Source: Bdellovibrio bacteriovorus
GTDB lineage: Bacteria; Bdellovibrionota; Bdellovibrionia; Bdellovibrionales; Bdellovibrionaceae
Reading direction: 5' to 3'
Length of the DNA stretch: 64,000 nucleotides
NCBI RefSeq assembly: GCF_001592745.1
Contig: NZ_LUKD01000001.1
Span: 1,570,848-1,634,847, forward strand
Part shown: one piece after another, positions 61,669 through 64,000 of the stretch
Layout: each line of letters starts with the position of its first letter
Position numbering within the stretch: the stretch's first letter is position 1
The notes under the pieces: model-generated
Told to the model about the DNA's origin: nothing
What the model saw: the letters and a program-made list of their open reading frames with translations, nothing else
Database searches by the model: none
Program-made: the position numbers and the translations under genes

Positions 61669-62587
61669 CATTCCTCTTTCAAAAAAAGGAAAAAGAGAGA
61701 TCTCTCCTTTTATTGGGCATGAGCTGCTTTACGATTATCTTACTGGTTCCTTAGACAAAGACCGTCGTTTGGCGGTGGAAGATCACGTTAAATTTTCCCG
61801 AGACGCCCAGTTAGATCTTACTAAAATTCAAAACGGTCAGGCGTATGCGGAAAAGCTCGCAGACACTGTCGTGTCTCAACACATCATTGGACAAATCAAT
61901 GCTCCTTCAAGTTATATGTCGGTGCTTATGCAGAAGTCGAACTTCGATAAGTGGCCACAAGGTTTGAAGTGGGGCTTAGAGGCTTTAGTCGTCGTCGTTG
62001 GAATCGTAGTATTGTTATCGATCACTCCTTGGCAGAAAGTTATGGAGCTGAGTACGACGACAGGTTCAAAAGAAGTGGTCTTAGCGGAAGTATCTAAAAC
62101 TGGAACTTCGACAACGGTTGAAGATCAACCCCAGTTTGTGGACGAAGGTGTGAAGGAAACTTCAACGCCAGCACCGACCGCTCCTGTGCAAGATACGGCG
62201 AAGCCAACGACAAGTCCGACGCCGACAGTGGCGGCGAAGAAAGAAACTCCCGTGGCGGAGGCATCATCAGCAACAAGTCCAGCTACCGGTGGTGGATTTC
62301 TTTATCGGGGTGACATCGCGGTTACCAATATCGAAGTTATCGGACCGAAAATCACAGACAAGATCAACGAACTTGGTGGACGTAAAGCCGGGGCCGTGGA
62401 ACTGGGCTGGAAGAAAACGGCCACTTCCATGTATTATCACTTCACTATTCCTGAAGCAAAATATCAGGATCTGATGAATTTCTTGGGGACTTACGGAAAG
62501 CCTAAGATTTCAAAAGAAAAGCATCCTCGCGTGATGCCCGATGGAATCGTGCGACTTATTATTACTGTGGATGAAGCGAAGAAGTGA
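61652..62587 (+). CDS. Anti-sigma-like membrane protein without zinc ligands
   Basis: This 311-residue protein has an N-terminal segment HELLYDYLTGSLDKDRRLAVEDHV (about 23-46) arranged like an anti-sigma domain, but the HxxxCxxC zinc motif reads HVKFSRDA. One membrane helix (about 109-128, LEALVVVVGIVVLLSI) follows, then a Thr/Pro/Ala-rich linker (about 150-205), and a periplasmic domain (about 215-311) with a DUF4349-like helical/beta pattern. Overlaps the sigma-like gene and, by GTGA, the kinase gene. It is well placed to pass envelope signals to the sigma-like protein. Confidence 0.7.
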   Translation: MAQENNIPLSKKGKREISPFIGHELLYDYLTGSLDKDRRLAVEDHVKFSRDAQLDLTKIQNGQAYAEKLADTVVSQHIIGQINAPSSYMSVLMQKSNFDKWPQGLKWGLEALVVVVGIVVLLSITPWQKVMELSTTTGSKEVVLAEVSKTGTSTTVEDQPQFVDEGVKETSTPAPTAPVQDTAKPTTSPTPTVAAKKETPVAEASSATSPATGGGFLYRGDIAVTNIEVIGPKITDKINELGGRKAGAVELGWKKTATSMYYHFTIPEAKYQDLMNFLGTYGKPKISKEKHPRVMPDGIVRLIITVDEAKK

Positions 62588-64000
62588 AAACCTTAAGAAA
62601 AAAACCTAAAAGATCATTACGTACGATTTTGATCGTTTGGTTTGTTCTTTTCTCGGTGGTCCCTTTAGCTTTTGTCACCATCTACTCCATGATCAAATAC
62701 GAAAAAGCGATCGATCACGAGTTGTCGCAGCGTTTGAGCGGCAATGCCCGTGAAATCGAAGTGGCGTTAACAGATCTTCGCGCCGGTCTTCAGCAAAAAC
62801 GCGATAAATATGTCCGTGATCCTAGCTTGGTTTATCACGTGACGATGGGGGATGGATCGACGTTGCGCTCGTTATCGGGACAGTGGATTCGTTCTGATAA
62901 TATTTCAAGTCTGACATTCTTTAACCGTGAAGGGCGCATGCTGGCTTCGGTGTTTAAAGATGATAAAGATGTTATTCGTAGCTTCGTTCCTTCTCAAGAT
63001 GCCGTGTTTTTGTCTGCGAAATACATGGCGCAGGTCAAAGACGAAAATGAAATCGCTTTAGCCGAGTTCGGCGAAAATCAGAAAGTAAATCTGATCTTGA
63101 TATCCAAAGTCACGGGAGCTGGTGGACGTGTTGTCGGCTATGTGGAACAAATCGTGGATATTAATAAAGCGTTCGTTGGCAAAATCAAAAATCGTCTGAA
63201 GCTGGAATTGATTTTCTTTAAAGACTCGGGCCAAGTCGTGGTTGCCAGTCATCCTGATTTCTATCTTTATAAAAAAGATTTCTTTCGTCCTTATTTCCGC
63301 CCTGGCGCGGAACCATTCTTTGATCTCAACATTAGAACTACACCATATGGATTTTTGGTTTATCCACTTGATTGGGGAATCACTAAGTTCTATGTCGCTC
63401 TGGGCGCTTCAAAGAGTGAAGCAAAAGCCGTCCTTAAGAACGTCAACTATGCCTTTATAACGGTTGTTGGCGCCGTCGTTGTTCTTCTAGTGTTAACAAT
63501 TCTTGTGACATCAAGCTGGGTGCTAAAACCCTTATATGATCTTGTTGAGGCCTTGCAGTCATTTGAGTCGCAGGAACAAGCCGTGACCATCCCTGTGAAA
63601 AACGACACCGAGATTGGGCTTTTAACAGAATCTTTTAATGAAATGAGTAAAAAAATCTGGCAAGCCAGATCGGATCTTCGAAAAAAAATCACAGAACTTG
63701 AAGCCGCAAATAAAGAACTTAAAGACACGCAAACAAAACTTGTTCACTCTGCAAAAATGGTGAGCTTGGGTCAGTTGGTCGCCGGTGTTGCGCATGAGCT
63801 GAACAATCCCATCGGATTTATCTATAGCAACATGACTCATCTGAAAGAGTATTCAGAAAAATTGATTCAAATTGCTGAGGTCGCTGAAAAAGACCCGAAA
63901 AAACTTCCCGCAGTAAAAGAAGAGTACGAGTTTGACTATATCGTGAAAGATCTGCCGAAGCTTGTAGCTTCTTGCCAAGATGGGGCTCGTCGCACTCGAG
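62584..64000 (+). CDS. Sensor histidine kinase, cut by window end
   Basis: GTG at 62584 overlaps the previous stop (GTGA). Visible are 472 residues: TM1 at about 13-33, a periplasmic sensor region of about 250 residues (double Cache-like), TM2 at about 288-313, a HAMP-like linker, a coiled coil, then HisKA with GVAHELNNPIGFI (phospho-His at about 404). The ATPase domain lies beyond the window. Co-translated with the sigma-like/anti-sigma-like pair after mreB, so likely part of an envelope-sensing unit. No ORF stop is seen before 64000. Confidence 0.85.
   Translation, partial: MKTLRKKPKRSLRTILIVWFVLFSVVPLAFVTIYSMIKYEKAIDHELSQRLSGNAREIEVALTDLRAGLQQKRDKYVRDPSLVYHVTMGDGSTLRSLSGQWIRSDNISSLTFFNREGRMLASVFKDDKDVIRSFVPSQDAVFLSAKYMAQVKDENEIALAEFGENQKVNLILISKVTGAGGRVVGYVEQIVDINKAFVGKIKNRLKLELIFFKDSGQVVVASHPDFYLYKKDFFRPYFRPGAEPFFDLNIRTTPYGFLVYPLDWGITKFYVALGASKSEAKAVLKNVNYAFITVVGAVVVLLVLTILVTSSWVLKPLYDLVEALQSFESQEQAVTIPVKNDTEIGLLTESFNEMSKKIWQARSDLRKKITELEAANKELKDTQTKLVHSAKMVSLGQLVAGVAHELNNPIGFIYSNMTHLKEYSEKLIQIAEVAEKDPKKLPAVKEEYEFDYIVKDLPKLVASCQDGARRTR

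Overview
The window looks like chromosomal core sequence from a Bdellovibrio-type predatory bacterium (Bdellovibrionota). The evidence is the mixture of genes: Flp/Tad-type pilins, a methyl-accepting chemotaxis protein, MotA/MotB, a TolQ-TolR-TolA-TolB block, MreB, several peptidoglycan glycosyltransferases, and many exported proteins of no recognised family. From memory and unverified, the order flp pilins - motAB - mreB resembles the B. bacteriovorus HD100 chromosome. Coding density is high and genes often overlap by 1-11 bases. I see no rRNA, tRNA, CRISPR array, prophage or insertion sequence, and no stretch over 300 bases without a gene.

Layout. 1-779 (minus): four small pilin-like genes. 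1042-5937 (minus): a small secreted cysteine protein, a chemoreceptor with an unusually structured leader, hpt, a TPR protein, bamD, and a TPR/SH3 protein. 6017-12424 (plus): a class III aminotransferase, an M20 deacylase, astA, astD and mltG, probably an operon for N-succinyl amino acid breakdown ending in a cell-wall enzyme. 12511-22254: a hybrid histidine kinase, lysC, a nitroreductase, dusB, a long palindromic element, typA and an ABC exporter. 22255-25058 (minus): PAP2 phosphatase, NAD-dependent epimerase, GT51 glycosyltransferase and a DUF523 protein, overlapping in series. 25151-26665: motAB. 26725-32869 (minus): exported proteins including a 944-residue membrane protein, a DUF4105 protein and a DUF3015 protein. 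32982-33837: thioredoxin and a small exported protein. 33889-41174 (minus): cyclophilin, glnE, and the tol operon (tolQ first, glnE overlapping the end of tolB), then a degenerate GDPD-like protein. 41388-47126 (plus): an Rrf2 regulator and sufBCDS plus a two-domain Nfu. 47133-49636 (minus): a periplasmic protein and a zinc-metalloprotease lipoprotein. 49821-55930 (plus): a small upstream ORF with a membrane protein, xseA, xseB, ispA, tlyA, a degenerate patatin lipoprotein and pepP. 55986-58875: a HAD hydrolase (minus), a GNAT protein and glpD. 59037-64000 (plus): a lipoprotein, then mreB followed by a sigma-like gene, an anti-sigma-like membrane protein and a sensor kinase that runs off the window.

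How it fits together. Much of the window serves the cell envelope: outer-membrane protein assembly (bamD), the Tol constriction system, two peptidoglycan glycosyltransferases (mltG and the GT51 enzyme), mreB, lipid phosphatase and lipoproteins. The most notable items are: (1) mutually exclusive hairpins in the chemoreceptor leader that bury its ribosome binding site; (2) a divergent hairpin-led 24-residue hydrophobic peptide next to it; (3) the mreB-linked sigma-like / zinc-less anti-sigma-like / histidine kinase block; (4) a 21-bp-arm palindromic element that contains the dusB stop codon; (5) two genes (bamD, xseA) whose promoter-like sequences predict leaderless mRNAs; (6) exported proteins on enzyme folds that have lost their catalytic residues (patatin-like, GDPD-like). 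All are read by eye; no searches were run.
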